A stretch of DNA of 62,763 nt from Bdellovibrionales bacterium (GCA_018266335.1 JAFEAR010000251.1:1-62763); one strand, 5' to 3'; shown: positions 1 through 8,052, numbered from the stretch's first letter. Program-made: numbers and translations. Notes: generated from the letters alone by a model not told the origin.

Positions 1-1
1 G

Positions 2-154
2 CTTACCGACACGACGGCGCGCAACTATAACTTTGCTGGATGTACGGTCGCTGCCCAGCCGGCGCTCTCCACCACGACCAACCGCACGGTGTATTCCATT
101 CTCTATTTGGCGGCGAGTTCAACTTGTTTTGTCTCCTGGATTTCGGGCTACTGA
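2..154 (+). CDS. C-terminal end of an unidentified protein (5' end outside window)
   Basis: An open frame runs from the window edge to a TGA at 152-154. It encodes about 50 residues rich in Thr, Ala and Ser, with two cysteines, ending in FVSWISGY. No start codon is visible, so this is only the tail of a gene that begins upstream. The composition (small polar residues, Tyr and Trp near the end) fits an exported or surface protein, but no family is recognised. It lies 7 bp before the glycine-rich exported protein on the same strand, so the two may be co-transcribed. Confidence 0.5.
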   Translation, partial: LTDTTARNYNFAGCTVAAQPALSTTTNRTVYSILYLAASSTCFVSWISGY

Positions 155-161
155 GGCGACG

Positions 162-1013
162 ATGTCTAATTTGCTTCGGTCTTACGCGCTTTGTTTCTTG
201 GCGCTGATCTCGGGACTGGCGCAGGCCCAGGTCTACACCAACATGCTTTCCTTCTGGCGCAATTCAGGTGGTGAGTGCCCCGCGCCCGTGGCGGTGATCG
301 CTTCGGGCGCAACCTGCACGGTTTCTTCGCAGGTCGGACACACCAGCGTAACGGTGTGGGCCATTGGTGGCGGCGGCGGCGGGGCGGGGAGCTCAAGTCT
401 CGATGCTTCGTCCGGCGGTGGTGGTGGGGCAGGCGGTGTGGCTTACAAAACCATCAACATCAATGCTGGTTTGACGTTCAATTACTCGATCGGCGCCGGT
501 GGAGCAGGAGGGGTAGATGCGGCCAACGGTGTGGCTGGAGGGTCCACAACGGTTTCCGTTTCCACCACAGTTAGCATTGTTGCCGGAGGTGGTGCGGGGG
601 GAGTTTTTAACACCAACGCTACGGCTGCCGGTGGTACCTATTCCGGCGGCGACGGAGGTGCTACGGGTGGGATTGGTGCGGGATCGACGGGCGATAAGGG
701 GGCGGCAGCGGTGGCGCCATTGGTGGCGTCGCCGGATCAAGTGTGGCGGGGGGCGCTGGCTCCGTGGGAGCAAACAGCGCCGATGTCTCGGGACTCTTCG
801 CGGCACTGGCGGCCACGAGTTACGCCACCACGAGCGGCGGTGCGGCCGGCCCCAGCACCAACAGCACGCCGAACGTTGAAAATGGCGGACCGGCCACGGG
901 CTTTGGTTGCGGCGGAGGCTCTGCCGGCTGGTATGGTGGTCATGGTGGCGCGGGGCTTTACGGCGGAGGCGGCGTGGTCGTTATTCAAACCAACTAAAAC
1001 TTTCGTTTCATGA
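162..1013 (+). CDS. Glycine-rich exported protein, apparently frameshifted
   Basis: The start ATG at 162 is followed by a clear signal peptide with cleavage predicted after AQA (about residue 22). A long glycine-rich region follows, with GGGGGGAG-type runs alternating with short Thr/Val beta-like segments. This resembles the glycine-rich domains of bacterial surface and phage-tail-like proteins. The uninterrupted frame runs to 1013, but after about 700 it becomes Arg/Pro-rich and loses the glycine pattern. The glycine-rich pattern resumes in another frame (GGSGGAIGGVAG onward) and ends at a TAA at 995-997 with GGGVVVIQTN. The switch falls at a run of five G (698-702); a sixth G would restore one frame of about 278 residues. 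The ORF as it stands is therefore probably a broken or miscalled version of a protein spanning 162-997. Function unknown. Confidence 0.6.
   Translation: MSNLLRSYALCFLALISGLAQAQVYTNMLSFWRNSGGECPAPVAVIASGATCTVSSQVGHTSVTVWAIGGGGGGAGSSSLDASSGGGGGAGGVAYKTININAGLTFNYSIGAGGAGGVDAANGVAGGSTTVSVSTTVSIVAGGGAGGVFNTNATAAGGTYSGGDGGATGGIGAGSTGDKGAAAVAPLVASPDQVWRGALAPWEQTAPMSRDSSRHWRPRVTPPRAAVRPAPAPTARRTLKMADRPRALVAAEALPAGMVVMVARGFTAEAAWSLFKPTKTFVS
698..702 (+). other. G5 homopolymer at the apparent frameshift in the glycine-rich gene
   Basis: Five consecutive G residues sit exactly where the glycine-rich reading frame changes. Upstream in the first frame the protein reads GAGSTGDK; downstream in the shifted frame it reads GGSGGAIGGVAG. 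One extra G joins them without a break. It may be a sequencing indel, a real mutation or a phase-variable tract; five bases is short for slipped-strand variation. Confidence 0.55.
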
Positions 1014-1191
1014 CCACCCAGCGTCGACGTTCCTCGCTCTGCGCTGGGCGCAAAATCGGGTGGTGCCTGGGGGTTGAGGGAGGAGCTTTTTTAGAATCTC
1101 CCCTCTGTCATACTTGCATTGTCCCCAGAATCGCCTAGTCTGAGGGCAGACCTAAAAACTAATCCCGCATTCGGGGCTCAAGGAGAATCAA

Positions 1192-1539
1192 ATGGCAGCA
1201 AAAAAGAAAACCGCAAAAAAAGCCCCGAAAAAGGCTAAAAAACCCGCAGCAAAAAAAGCTGCCAAGAAGCCCGCTAAAAAAGCTTCTAAACGCAAGCCCA
1301 ACGCTGCGTTCATGAAGACCATGACTCCCTCCGCGGCTCTCGCGGCTGTGGTGGGTACCTCGGCTTTGGCGCGTACCCAAGTCGTTAAGAAAATGTGGGA
1401 GTACATCAAGAAGCACAAGCTTCAGAACCCCAAGAACATGCGCAACATCTTGGCCGACGCCAAGCTCAAAGAGATTTTCGGCAAAGCTGAAGTCTCCATG
1501 TTCGAAATGACCAAGCTCATCAGCAAGCACCTGAAATAG
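1192..1539 (+). CDS. SWIB domain protein with histone H1-like lysine-rich N-terminus
   Basis: This is a 115-residue protein. Residues 1-37 are almost only Lys, Ala and Pro (KKTAKKAPKKAKK-type repeats), as in the histone H1/Hc1-like tails of bacterial DNA-binding proteins. Residues 38-115 are a SWIB/MDM2 domain, recognised by the series TPSAALAAVVG, RTQVVKKMWEYIKKH, NMRNILAD, and a C-terminal SMFEMTKLISKHLK. The likely role is non-specific DNA binding or chromosome organisation in the cytoplasm; SWIB's exact role in bacteria is unsettled. The start is supported by AAGGAGAA a few bases upstream. A weak promoter-like pair (TTGCAT 1114-1119, TAGTCT 1136-1141) lies upstream. The gene ends at a strong terminator, so it is probably monocistronic. 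Confidence 0.9.
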   Translation: MAAKKKTAKKAPKKAKKPAAKKAAKKPAKKASKRKPNAAFMKTMTPSAALAAVVGTSALARTQVVKKMWEYIKKHKLQNPKNMRNILADAKLKEIFGKAEVSMFEMTKLISKHLK

Positions 1540-1554
1540 TTTTTTAAGTAGCGA

Positions 1555-1589
1555 GGGCGGATCCGGCGTGTCCGGATCCGCCCTTTTTT
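1555..1589 (+). terminator. Strong rho-independent terminator after the SWIB gene
   Basis: A perfect 12-bp GC-rich stem (arms 1555-1566 and 1572-1583, GGGCGGATCCGG and its complement) with a 5-nt loop is followed by six T (1584-1589). It lies 15 bp after the SWIB stop codon. The T tract abuts the ATG of the next gene at 1590. Confidence 0.93.
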
Positions 1590-1853
1590 ATGAGCAACGA
1601 AACACCTCTACCGCGCGTCGAAATCCCGCCGGAAGCGCTCAGTCCCGAGGCCCTCAGCGGCATCATTGACGAATTCATCCTGCGCGAAGGCACCGATTAC
1701 GGTGCGCACGAAGTCGATCACCCCGCTAAAATCAGCCGGGTTCGTCGGCAAATTGAGCGTTGCGAAGTGAAAATCGTATTCGATCCCAATTCAGAATCCG
1801 TAACTTTACTGACCCTCGTTGAATGGCAGCGCACGCAAAAAGCTGTCAAATAG
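1590..1853 (+). CDS. yheU: YheU family (UPF0270) protein
   Basis: This 87-residue protein has the YheU/UPF0270 signature: an IPPEALSPEAL segment, then IIDEFILREGTDYG, a charged HPAKISRVRRQIE helix and a C-terminal strand pair (VKIVFDPNSESVTLL). E. coli YheU is about 72 residues; this one carries about ten extra residues at the N-terminus. Molecular function is not established for the family. The start is odd: the ATG directly follows the T tract of the upstream terminator and no Shine-Dalgarno sequence is visible. No later in-frame ATG fits the domain, so the start is either leaderless or depends on readthrough of the terminator. Confidence 0.85.
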   Translation: MSNETPLPRVEIPPEALSPEALSGIIDEFILREGTDYGAHEVDHPAKISRVRRQIERCEVKIVFDPNSESVTLLTLVEWQRTQKAVK

Positions 1854-1915
1854 CCGTTAGTTTCGCCAAACATCCTGCATTGTTCGGCCCCTGGGGCCTC
1901 GCTAACCTTAGGCCT

Positions 1916-2506
1916 ATGGGGCAAGGGCAGGGACGTACCGCCGCCTTGGTGCTGGGCTTTGTGGCCGTGGCTTTGCTGCGCCGAGAAATGCTGCGAGAGG
2001 CGGCTCTGCCGCCCGTGGCTCCCAAGTCCTCTCGCCTGCCTAAGTCGCTAAGGGCAGAGGTTCCTGGAGCGAAAGACGCCTATAGGGTGCAAGGCCAGCT
2101 ATTCGCGGCGGCAGCATCTCCCGTGGTCGAAGCGGACGCCCCGGTTACCAAGGTAGAACCCCCTCGGTACATTGCCGACTTAATCCGCGATCTCTTGGAT
2201 CGCCTGGATAGTCAGGAGAACTTTGTACGCAGCGATTTGCGCGTGCGCCTTGATGAAGAAAGCGATGGTGGGTTGCGCATCGATATCCGCCGTAACAGTT
2301 CGCTCACTAGCAATCGCGAAAACGCCGCCGCGCTCTCGCTGCTTCACGAAAATATTGTAAAGCTGGCAGAGGTAAAGGGCTTTCCGCAGGAAGCCATCCA
2401 CTTTCAGCTGAACGGAGTTGAGGTTTCGAATCTCTACTGGGAAGCACTCACGCAGGGGCCGGAGCCCGCTGATTTATTCGAGCGGACTAACGGCATCCTG
2501 CGCTAG
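1916..2506 (+). CDS. Unknown protein with N-terminal membrane anchor
   Basis: The open frame extends upstream to 1823, but that would overlap yheU by 31 bp and adds a segment with no coding character. The ATG at 1916 places a hydrophobic segment (TAALVLGFVAVALL) right at the N-terminus, so it is preferred; the protein is then 196 residues. After the anchor comes a Pro/Ala linker, then a folded domain from about residue 90 with VRLDEESDGGLRIDIRRN and an LHENIVKLAEVKGF helix followed by IHFQLNGVEV. I do not recognise the family. The topology suggests a small periplasmic or cytoplasmic domain tethered to the inner membrane. It converges with the minus-strand operon ending at 2510. Confidence 0.7.
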   Translation: MGQGQGRTAALVLGFVAVALLRREMLREAALPPVAPKSSRLPKSLRAEVPGAKDAYRVQGQLFAAAASPVVEADAPVTKVEPPRYIADLIRDLLDRLDSQENFVRSDLRVRLDEESDGGLRIDIRRNSSLTSNRENAAALSLLHENIVKLAEVKGFPQEAIHFQLNGVEVSNLYWEALTQGPEPADLFERTNGILR

Positions 2507-2509
2507 GCT

Positions 2510-3523
2510 TTATTTAAACGTCGCGGCGCTATCAACGGCGTCGTAGAGCACCTGAATTTCGTTCGTTCCGCCCTTGGGCTTGAAGCTCAGCGAGCTGAAC
2601 TCAATTGAGTTCGTTTCAATGTTGAAAGTCCATACGCCACCCTGGCTGGGGTCGCCCGCAGGCAATTCTTTGCCCTGGTAAAGCACGTGGATGGATGTGG
2701 GAACCGGGCGACGATCCAGCACCACTACCGGCGGCGCAGTCTTGGACACAATGTCCTGGCTCATCTGAATGAGGCTGTCACCGTAAGTGGGGCATTTCAG
2801 ACTATAGACCTTGGCCTTCATGAGCTGTGCAAAATCTGCATATCCGCCGTCCCCCGGAGAGTCGGACGAGATGGTCTCGGATGAGCTACAGCCTGGTTGG
2901 GAGGTAGTCATAACCATGTAGGCGGCCATGTTGGTGCCCTTAATGGCTTTCAAGTAGTCGTAGAATTTTTGGGCATGATATTGTTCGGACTGCTCGGCTT
3001 CGTCAGAAATAATAATGAGCGCAAAAAATGCATTCGGGCGCATAAATTGGGGATAGCTAGTGAGAGCCGATACCGCGGGATCGAATGACCGCTCGGTGCT
3101 ATCTCCGCTGGTTCCCAGACGCGAAACGGCCCAGCGAAAATCGGCCACCGGGTTACGACTGCTGCTACCAAGTGGCTGACCGGCAAAACCAATGTAGGGT
3201 GGGTCACTGATATCTGTGGAGATTAATCCCATCGTCCAGTCCATGGTTCCAAGGGCCATGAAGAGCGACATGAAGCGGTCGGTGTTCTGGATGACCATCT
3301 GTTGATGGGACTCCATGCTACCGCTGTTATCGATAATCCAGAGAATATCGACCGGCTTAAAGTCGGGCGAAACTTCAATCTGGAAAATATCTTTTTTGGC
3401 GGAGGTGGGTGTTACGGGCGGAGGCGGATAGTCGATCTTTTCGTACAAAAAGTTATGCTTGCGCCCACAGCCTGCCGTGAGCAGCACCAAACCGAGCAGG
3501 GACGCTTGAGTTAAAAATTTCAT
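2510..3523 (-). CDS. VWA-domain lipoprotein (CglB-like adhesin candidate)
   Basis: This 337-residue protein has a lipobox ending at Cys19 (LLTAGC), so it is a predicted lipoprotein. A von Willebrand A domain begins near residue 57 (FKPVDILWIIDNSGSM). The MIDAS motif DxSxS is intact (D65, S67, S69), implying a divalent metal and ligand binding. Two cysteines (in QPGCSSS and LKCPTYG) could form a disulphide. The C-terminal 80 residues look like beta-rich adhesive or Ig-like sequence. Its ATG overlaps the stop of the preceding TPR gene by 4 bp, making it the last gene of the Agl/Glt-like operon. In M. xanthus, the VWA lipoprotein CglB is the surface adhesin of the gliding focal-adhesion complex. 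The link to CglB here rests on domain type, lipidation and context, not on an alignment. Confidence 0.85.
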   Translation of the reverse strand: MKFLTQASLLGLVLLTAGCGRKHNFLYEKIDYPPPPVTPTSAKKDIFQIEVSPDFKPVDILWIIDNSGSMESHQQMVIQNTDRFMSLFMALGTMDWTMGLISTDISDPPYIGFAGQPLGSSSRNPVADFRWAVSRLGTSGDSTERSFDPAVSALTSYPQFMRPNAFFALIIISDEAEQSEQYHAQKFYDYLKAIKGTNMAAYMVMTTSQPGCSSSETISSDSPGDGGYADFAQLMKAKVYSLKCPTYGDSLIQMSQDIVSKTAPPVVVLDRRPVPTSIHVLYQGKELPAGDPSQGGVWTFNIETNSIEFSSLSFKPKGGTNEIQVLYDAVDSAATFK

Positions 3524-5028
3524 CGTGCACCTGCCGTTGCATTTTCGGCTCCAGGACAGCGATTGCTAGCCATCGCTTTAAAGTGAAACAATTCGTCGGG
3601 CCATACGACGCCTTCGTAGGGGAAGGTCTGTACGCCATCGGCTTCGGGCGCGGGATGCAGATCGGCTAGCGTCGAAGTCTTTTGCGTATCCGTCGTGCCC
3701 GAGGGCGAAATGCCAAGTTCCATGAGCAATTCCAACTTAACGAAGCGCATTTTCTTAATGGCTTCGCTCAGCATGGATGCATGACTCATCCAAATACGGC
3801 GTTGTTCCTTAGCCACGGCATCGTTGGCGGCTTGGAGATTCGTGCCAAGCTCGTTGGCAAAGGCCTTCCAGTGGCTTTGACGTCCCACGGCCGACAAGGG
3901 GGCCGACAGGCTCTCCCGCTCGAGCTCGGCGAGCGTGTGAATTTCGTTTTGCACCTGTGCCTGGGTCTGGAGGGCAAGCTTGGAGTAGTCGTCGGACCAG
4001 GGCGCCACGGGAGAGTTTTTTTCGCGAAGCGCGGACGTGATCTGCTTAGCAACGGGTGAGTACGCAGCGTCGAATTCCGCAAAGGTTTTGCGTACGCCGT
4101 CGTAGCGGCACAGCTTTAGTTCGCTGACGGATTGCAACACGTAGCTTTCGGGGCCAAAGAAGTTTTTCAGCACGGGGGTGCGGAGGGTGAACAAATCGCC
4201 GCGCAGGCGGTCGTAGTCCCCACTGCGCGCAAGAGCCCAGCCACGCTCTTCAATGATCAAGGGATACTGGGCATAGTCGCCAGCCACTTGGTCGTACTGG
4301 GCGATGGCCCGTTCGAGGTCGCCGTCTTGGTAGCGCAGACGGGCCATAAGTACGTGGTAGGCCGAGGCCGTTTGGGCGTCGTCCTGTGCGGCTTCGCCGT
4401 ATTTTTCGGCAAGCGCGATGGCGGCTTCCACCTTGCCTTGCTTAGCAAGGTCGGTAGCGGCGCCTTCGGCCAACTTCCAACGCAGCAAACTGGTTTCGGG
4501 CAACTGCGCCGCAATAGCGAGCGCCTGCGTTTGGTCGCCGCGCAGGGCAAAACGAGCCTTCAGTGTGGGATGGCTTTGGTGATTAATCCAAAGTGTGCGT
4601 TGCTTGTCGGTGATGGCAAAGGTGTTGGTCTCGAGCCAAGTGGTCCACTCTTCTTCCAGTGCATCCGTCAGCGCGGCGTTTGCCTTAGACTGCGCAAACT
4701 GCGGATTGGCGATGGCCGTAGCCCACTCGTTGAAGAAGGTGTTCGGTAGGCCCAGTTTCCAAAGCGTGTATAGCTCGGCGGCCGTGCCCGTAGCCTGAAA
4801 GGAAGCGGGTAATTGAGTCTTTACTGCCGACCAAAGGTGCGAAGCGGGGCGAATCTGTCCGTCGATAATTTTACGTGTCCAATCGCTCACCATAAAGGGG
4901 AGTCGCATGTCGCGCCGTTGTCGTGCCAGCAGTTTAGTGAAGGCGTCCGATGGTGCCGTCTGCGGGGTGGCTTGTGCGCCCACCGAGACCAGTAAAATCG
5001 ACAGGAACCAGTTTGATTTGCGAGTCAC
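3520..5028 (-). CDS. Exported TPR-like protein of the Agl/Glt-like operon
   Basis: The GTG at 5028 is chosen because GGAGG lies five bases upstream and a signal peptide (WFLSILLVSVGAQA) follows at once; the longer open frame to 5112 runs back into the barrel gene. The protein is about 502 residues. It is alpha-helical, with TPR-like helix pairs, for example around RYQDGDLERAIAQYDQVAGDYAQYP, and Ala/Leu-rich repeats between residues 100 and 330. The C-terminal part is charged and coiled-coil-like. TPR proteins of this type (GltE/AglT and others) are periplasmic scaffolds in the M. xanthus Glt complex. It overlaps the VWA gene by 4 bp. No exact orthology is claimed. Confidence 0.8.
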   Translation of the reverse strand: MTRKSNWFLSILLVSVGAQATPQTAPSDAFTKLLARQRRDMRLPFMVSDWTRKIIDGQIRPASHLWSAVKTQLPASFQATGTAAELYTLWKLGLPNTFFNEWATAIANPQFAQSKANAALTDALEEEWTTWLETNTFAITDKQRTLWINHQSHPTLKARFALRGDQTQALAIAAQLPETSLLRWKLAEGAATDLAKQGKVEAAIALAEKYGEAAQDDAQTASAYHVLMARLRYQDGDLERAIAQYDQVAGDYAQYPLIIEERGWALARSGDYDRLRGDLFTLRTPVLKNFFGPESYVLQSVSELKLCRYDGVRKTFAEFDAAYSPVAKQITSALREKNSPVAPWSDDYSKLALQTQAQVQNEIHTLAELERESLSAPLSAVGRQSHWKAFANELGTNLQAANDAVAKEQRRIWMSHASMLSEAIKKMRFVKLELLMELGISPSGTTDTQKTSTLADLHPAPEADGVQTFPYEGVVWPDELFHFKAMASNRCPGAENATAGAR

Positions 5029-5029
5029 A

Positions 5030-5725
5030 TTAACCTCCGAACACGTAGCCGAAGTCGAGGTGAGCTTGTAGGTCTTGCGCCCAGGCAGAGCCGGCGGATG
5101 CCGTCGTTTCATAACGGTAGAAGTAGTCGCGTAGACCCAAACGGAAGCTGTAACCCTGCTTCATCCAGAAGGACAATCCTAGGTCGGTAGCAATGGCAGG
5201 TTTGGTCTCGGTGTTTAGCTCGAGTCGCGAGGCGCCCAACGACACATACTGGTCAAAATGCACGGTGCTTTGTGCCCCGAAGCGAATTTTTCCGTAAAAG
5301 GGGCGGAAGGTGGCCGTCAGGTCCACGTTCGAGCGCAAGTAGCGCAGGTCGGGATACAAGTTCTGGGCCTCGATGAGACGTTTGCCCGAATCCGTGAGTG
5401 TGTTGCTATAGATGCTGCCGGATAAATCCACACTCCACCGGTCCGTGACGTTGAAGTGGTAGGCCAGGCCCACCGTGTAAGAAGTGAGAAAGCTTTCTCC
5501 GATAAGCGTGCGGCCACCCAGCAAACTAACTTCGTGGCGGTGACGCAACGGAACGAGACGCGATTGCACGGCATAAATTTTTTCGTCGGCCACGTGGGCT
5601 TCCGGGGCGGCGTCCGCGGGAAGTTGGAGCGACTCCATTTGCGTTTCCAGGGGAGCCGCAGGTTCGTCGGCCGCGTGGGCCAGCGGAAGAATGGCTAGAG
5701 AAAGGGCGGCGAATAAATTCTTCAT
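5030..5725 (-). CDS. Outer-membrane beta-barrel protein (GltA/GltB-like)
   Basis: This 231-residue protein has a signal peptide (cleavage after AHA, about residue 18). A 40-residue acidic/proline spacer precedes alternating amphipathic strands typical of an eight-strand barrel (HEVSLLGGRTLIGESFL, YTVGLAYHFNVTDRWSVDL, SFRLGLRDYFYRYE). It ends in LDFGYVFGG, a barrel-like C-terminal strand without a terminal Phe. It resembles the short 'OMP_myx_plus' barrels found in myxobacterial gliding and sporulation (Glt/Nfs) loci. It is co-transcribed: its start overlaps the stop of the upstream lipoprotein gene by 4 bp, and the downstream TPR gene begins at its stop. Confidence 0.8.
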   Translation of the reverse strand: MKNLFAALSLAILPLAHAADEPAAPLETQMESLQLPADAAPEAHVADEKIYAVQSRLVPLRHRHEVSLLGGRTLIGESFLTSYTVGLAYHFNVTDRWSVDLSGSIYSNTLTDSGKRLIEAQNLYPDLRYLRSNVDLTATFRPFYGKIRFGAQSTVHFDQYVSLGASRLELNTETKPAIATDLGLSFWMKQGYSFRLGLRDYFYRYETTASAGSAWAQDLQAHLDFGYVFGG

Positions 5726-6825
5726 TGGGGATTAGCTCCGATGGCGATGGTGACGTTCACGGTTTTGTCGGTGCATTGCTGCGCGTAGGAGTTACCAAGC
5801 GAACAAACGTGAAATTGAAATTGTTCCGTTTTTCCGTCCATGGAATCCGGGAAATCCGTCCAGGTGACCAAGTAGTTATGGTGAAAATCTGCAGAGTCTT
5901 CGCTGACGGTAACTGTGCCCGTGCTAGGCTTGCGAGTCATCGTGATAGAGGGTTGGCCTTCCAGGTTCAGGTCTTCGCCGGTCACTTGGAAGTTTACCGT
6001 GCGGCCCTGCTTGATGCTGCTGGGAGCGACCACAGTTGGAGGCATACGACGATCGTAGGTCGTGAGCGTGATGGCAGGCGTGGTAACGCTTTCGCCCCGC
6101 GGGTTGATTGCCGTCACGGTGAAGGTGGAGTCCTTTTTGTAGCTGCGAGTGCTGTAGTCGAACACGTTTTGCGCCGTCACGTCCGTCAGGTTTGGCGCAT
6201 AGATAACATCGAACGAATTGGCTTGATAGCTGGTGGGGTCAATGTGTGCGCCCACCGGAAGGCCCGTGGCTACGATTTGCATGGGCCCGCTGGGAAAATC
6301 CGCGCTGTCGATCGTAATACGTTCCCGTAAAATCTGACCTTCAATCACTTGCATGTTCAAACTGTTTAGCTTGATGCGGAAAGCCTGCGGGACGTTGCGC
6401 ACGACGAGTGTGGCCTTGCGGCTCAGGATACTTGCCGGGGCTTCGACCGCTTGAAGGCGTAGCGAAATGGGATAGGTGCGAATCGCACTGGCAGGCCGGG
6501 CGGGGTCGTCGGCCGAGGTGTAAGAAGGCGTCCAAATAATTTTCGAGCTCTTCTGGTCGTAAATGGCGCCGGTGGGAAGATCGCTAACGGTCACCCGCGG
6601 GGTCATGCCGTCGGGCACACGTACGTTCACGAAGTACTCGCTCGTCTTGCCCTCTTCGAAGTCCATCACCCCTTCGGTTTGGAGGACGTACATGGGCACG
6701 ATTTCTTGCGGAATAACTTCTTGCGGAGCTACGGAAGGAGTTTGGGACAAGGGCGGAAGGTGGGGGTCTCTTTGGCAGCCAGCCAGAGCCAAAAACAGGA
6801 GGCTGAAAGTCGATAATTTTTTCAT
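5722..6825 (-). CDS. Ig-like domain lipoprotein of the Agl/Glt-like operon
   Basis: This 367-residue protein begins MKKLSTFSLLFLALAGC, a lipobox with Cys17. Residues 75-115 (VTVSDLPTGAIYDQKSSKI then IWTP) match the 'putative Ig' (He_PIG) pattern. Similar beta-sandwich modules seem to recur near DFPSGPMQIVATGLPVGAHID and again near residues 270-360. It is probably an elongated periplasmic or surface lipoprotein. It overlaps the barrel gene by 4 bp and follows the TonB-tail gene by 18 bp, so it belongs to the operon. The exact partner in the M. xanthus Glt complex cannot be assigned by eye. Confidence 0.78.
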   Translation of the reverse strand: MKKLSTFSLLFLALAGCQRDPHLPPLSQTPSVAPQEVIPQEIVPMYVLQTEGVMDFEEGKTSEYFVNVRVPDGMTPRVTVSDLPTGAIYDQKSSKIIWTPSYTSADDPARPASAIRTYPISLRLQAVEAPASILSRKATLVVRNVPQAFRIKLNSLNMQVIEGQILRERITIDSADFPSGPMQIVATGLPVGAHIDPTSYQANSFDVIYAPNLTDVTAQNVFDYSTRSYKKDSTFTVTAINPRGESVTTPAITLTTYDRRMPPTVVAPSSIKQGRTVNFQVTGEDLNLEGQPSITMTRKPSTGTVTVSEDSADFHHNYLVTWTDFPDSMDGKTEQFQFHVCSLGNSYAQQCTDKTVNVTIAIGANPQ

Positions 6826-6843
6826 TTTGTCATCCCTCTAAAA

Positions 6844-8052
6844 TCAAGTGCCCACCGGACGGAGCATGAAGGGATAGTTCACCTTCATGTTTACGCCGCC
6901 CACGGGTTTGGGAAAGTTCCAGGTCAGCATGCGTTGCACGATGCACTGCTCGACTTGAGGAGAGCCCAGTGTCGAGCGCGTTACGCGCGCATAATTCAAT
7001 TTGCCCGTGCCCGAGATTTCGAAAGTCGTGTCAATTTGACCTTCCAGTCCCGGGTGCGCCTCGAGTCCACGCTCATAGCAGGCGCGGACTTCGTCGAGGT
7101 GTTTGGCGATCGTTGCCAAAATCACACCTTTGTCGAGGCCGCCATCTAGGACTACTTCATCGGCTGTCGGCATGGACGTGAGTCCCTTGCCGTTGCCGCT
7201 GCCAATCAGAGCGGTGCCGTAGCCGCCGCCGCCACCACCTTTGCCCTTAGTGCCGACGCCGCCGAGCCCTGCCACTCCGGAGTTACCCACGGTTGTTCTC
7301 TTTACGCCCTGGCCAATACCGGTCAGCATTTCGCCGCCGCTGCCTTCGGTGCCGCCAGAGCCAGCTCCCGGACTTGCGCCCGGAACCAGAGGGGCCCCGC
7401 CCACGGCTTTTTTGAGTTCCTTTGATCCCAGGAGGCCCAAAAATCCGAGGGCCTTGGGAAGTGCCTTATGAGCTTTGGCGTCTGGATTGTTTTTAACTTC
7501 GGTGGGTATGGCTTCTTCCTGTACGGCAATCGCCTGGGGCTTGAGAAGCTCCTTGGGAATTTCTACGTGCACAGTCTCTACGGTCGAATCGGCTTTGGCG
7601 GCGGTGTTCTCGCTGGGAGTCATCATGCGCGTACCCACGAGGCCCACAAAGACGAGCAAAAACAACAAAGCCAAAAGTGGAATCCAGCGCGTTACGCGGT
7701 CGAGCGTGTTTTCAGGTTGGGGCGCAACGGTGGCAAAAGCCAGTGCCGCGCTCTGATCGGTAGAAATTACAAATTCGCCCTGAGGCGTACGAAGATTCCA
7801 GCGTTGATCACCGGCTTTGGTTACTTCACAACCGCGCACGGCGCTAACGGTTCCAGAATCCGAAACCTGAAATTGAAAATTCCATTCGGGTAGAGGTCGG
7901 TCCGGAAAACCCTGGCGACGACGCTGCTCAATGCGGCTCTGGTGAGCTTGTTCGCTAACGAATCCAAATTTGGGGTGGTGGCCAAGAATGCCCGCAAAGC
8001 CTTGAGGCAGCGTCTTAATGAGTTTCTGATCGGCATTGCTGATTTGAATCAC
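6844..8052 (-). CDS. AgmX/PglI C-terminal domain (TonB-tail) protein, GltG/GltJ-like
   Basis: This 402-residue protein starts with GTG at 8052, overlapping the previous stop. Residues 1-110 form a cytoplasmic N-terminal region that may hold a small regulatory fold. A single transmembrane segment follows at about 122-141 (WIPLLALLFLLVFVGLVG). Residues 200-295 are glycine-rich and periplasmic. The C-terminal 100 residues carry the AgmX/PglI tail: LDGGLDKGVILATI, then EVRACYERGL, GQIDTTFEI and WNFPKPVGGVNMKVNYPF. This is the TonB-like domain of gliding proteins such as GltG and GltJ, thought to link the inner-membrane motor with outer-membrane parts. Its position between motor and barrel genes fits that role. 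Confidence 0.85.
   Translation of the reverse strand: MIQISNADQKLIKTLPQGFAGILGHHPKFGFVSEQAHQSRIEQRRRQGFPDRPLPEWNFQFQVSDSGTVSAVRGCEVTKAGDQRWNLRTPQGEFVISTDQSAALAFATVAPQPENTLDRVTRWIPLLALLFLLVFVGLVGTRMMTPSENTAAKADSTVETVHVEIPKELLKPQAIAVQEEAIPTEVKNNPDAKAHKALPKALGFLGLLGSKELKKAVGGAPLVPGASPGAGSGGTEGSGGEMLTGIGQGVKRTTVGNSGVAGLGGVGTKGKGGGGGGYGTALIGSGNGKGLTSMPTADEVVLDGGLDKGVILATIAKHLDEVRACYERGLEAHPGLEGQIDTTFEISGTGKLNYARVTRSTLGSPQVEQCIVQRMLTWNFPKPVGGVNMKVNYPFMLRPVGT

Noticed and set aside
1017..1048. Hairpin after the glycine-rich gene (arms CCCAGCG and CGCTGGG)
   Set aside because: The 18-base loop is large and no T tract follows, so it is not convincing as a terminator.
3682..4749. Long plus-strand open frames opposite the TPR gene
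   Set aside because: Their sequence has no domain pattern, and the minus-strand operon structure with overlapping starts and stops is consistent.
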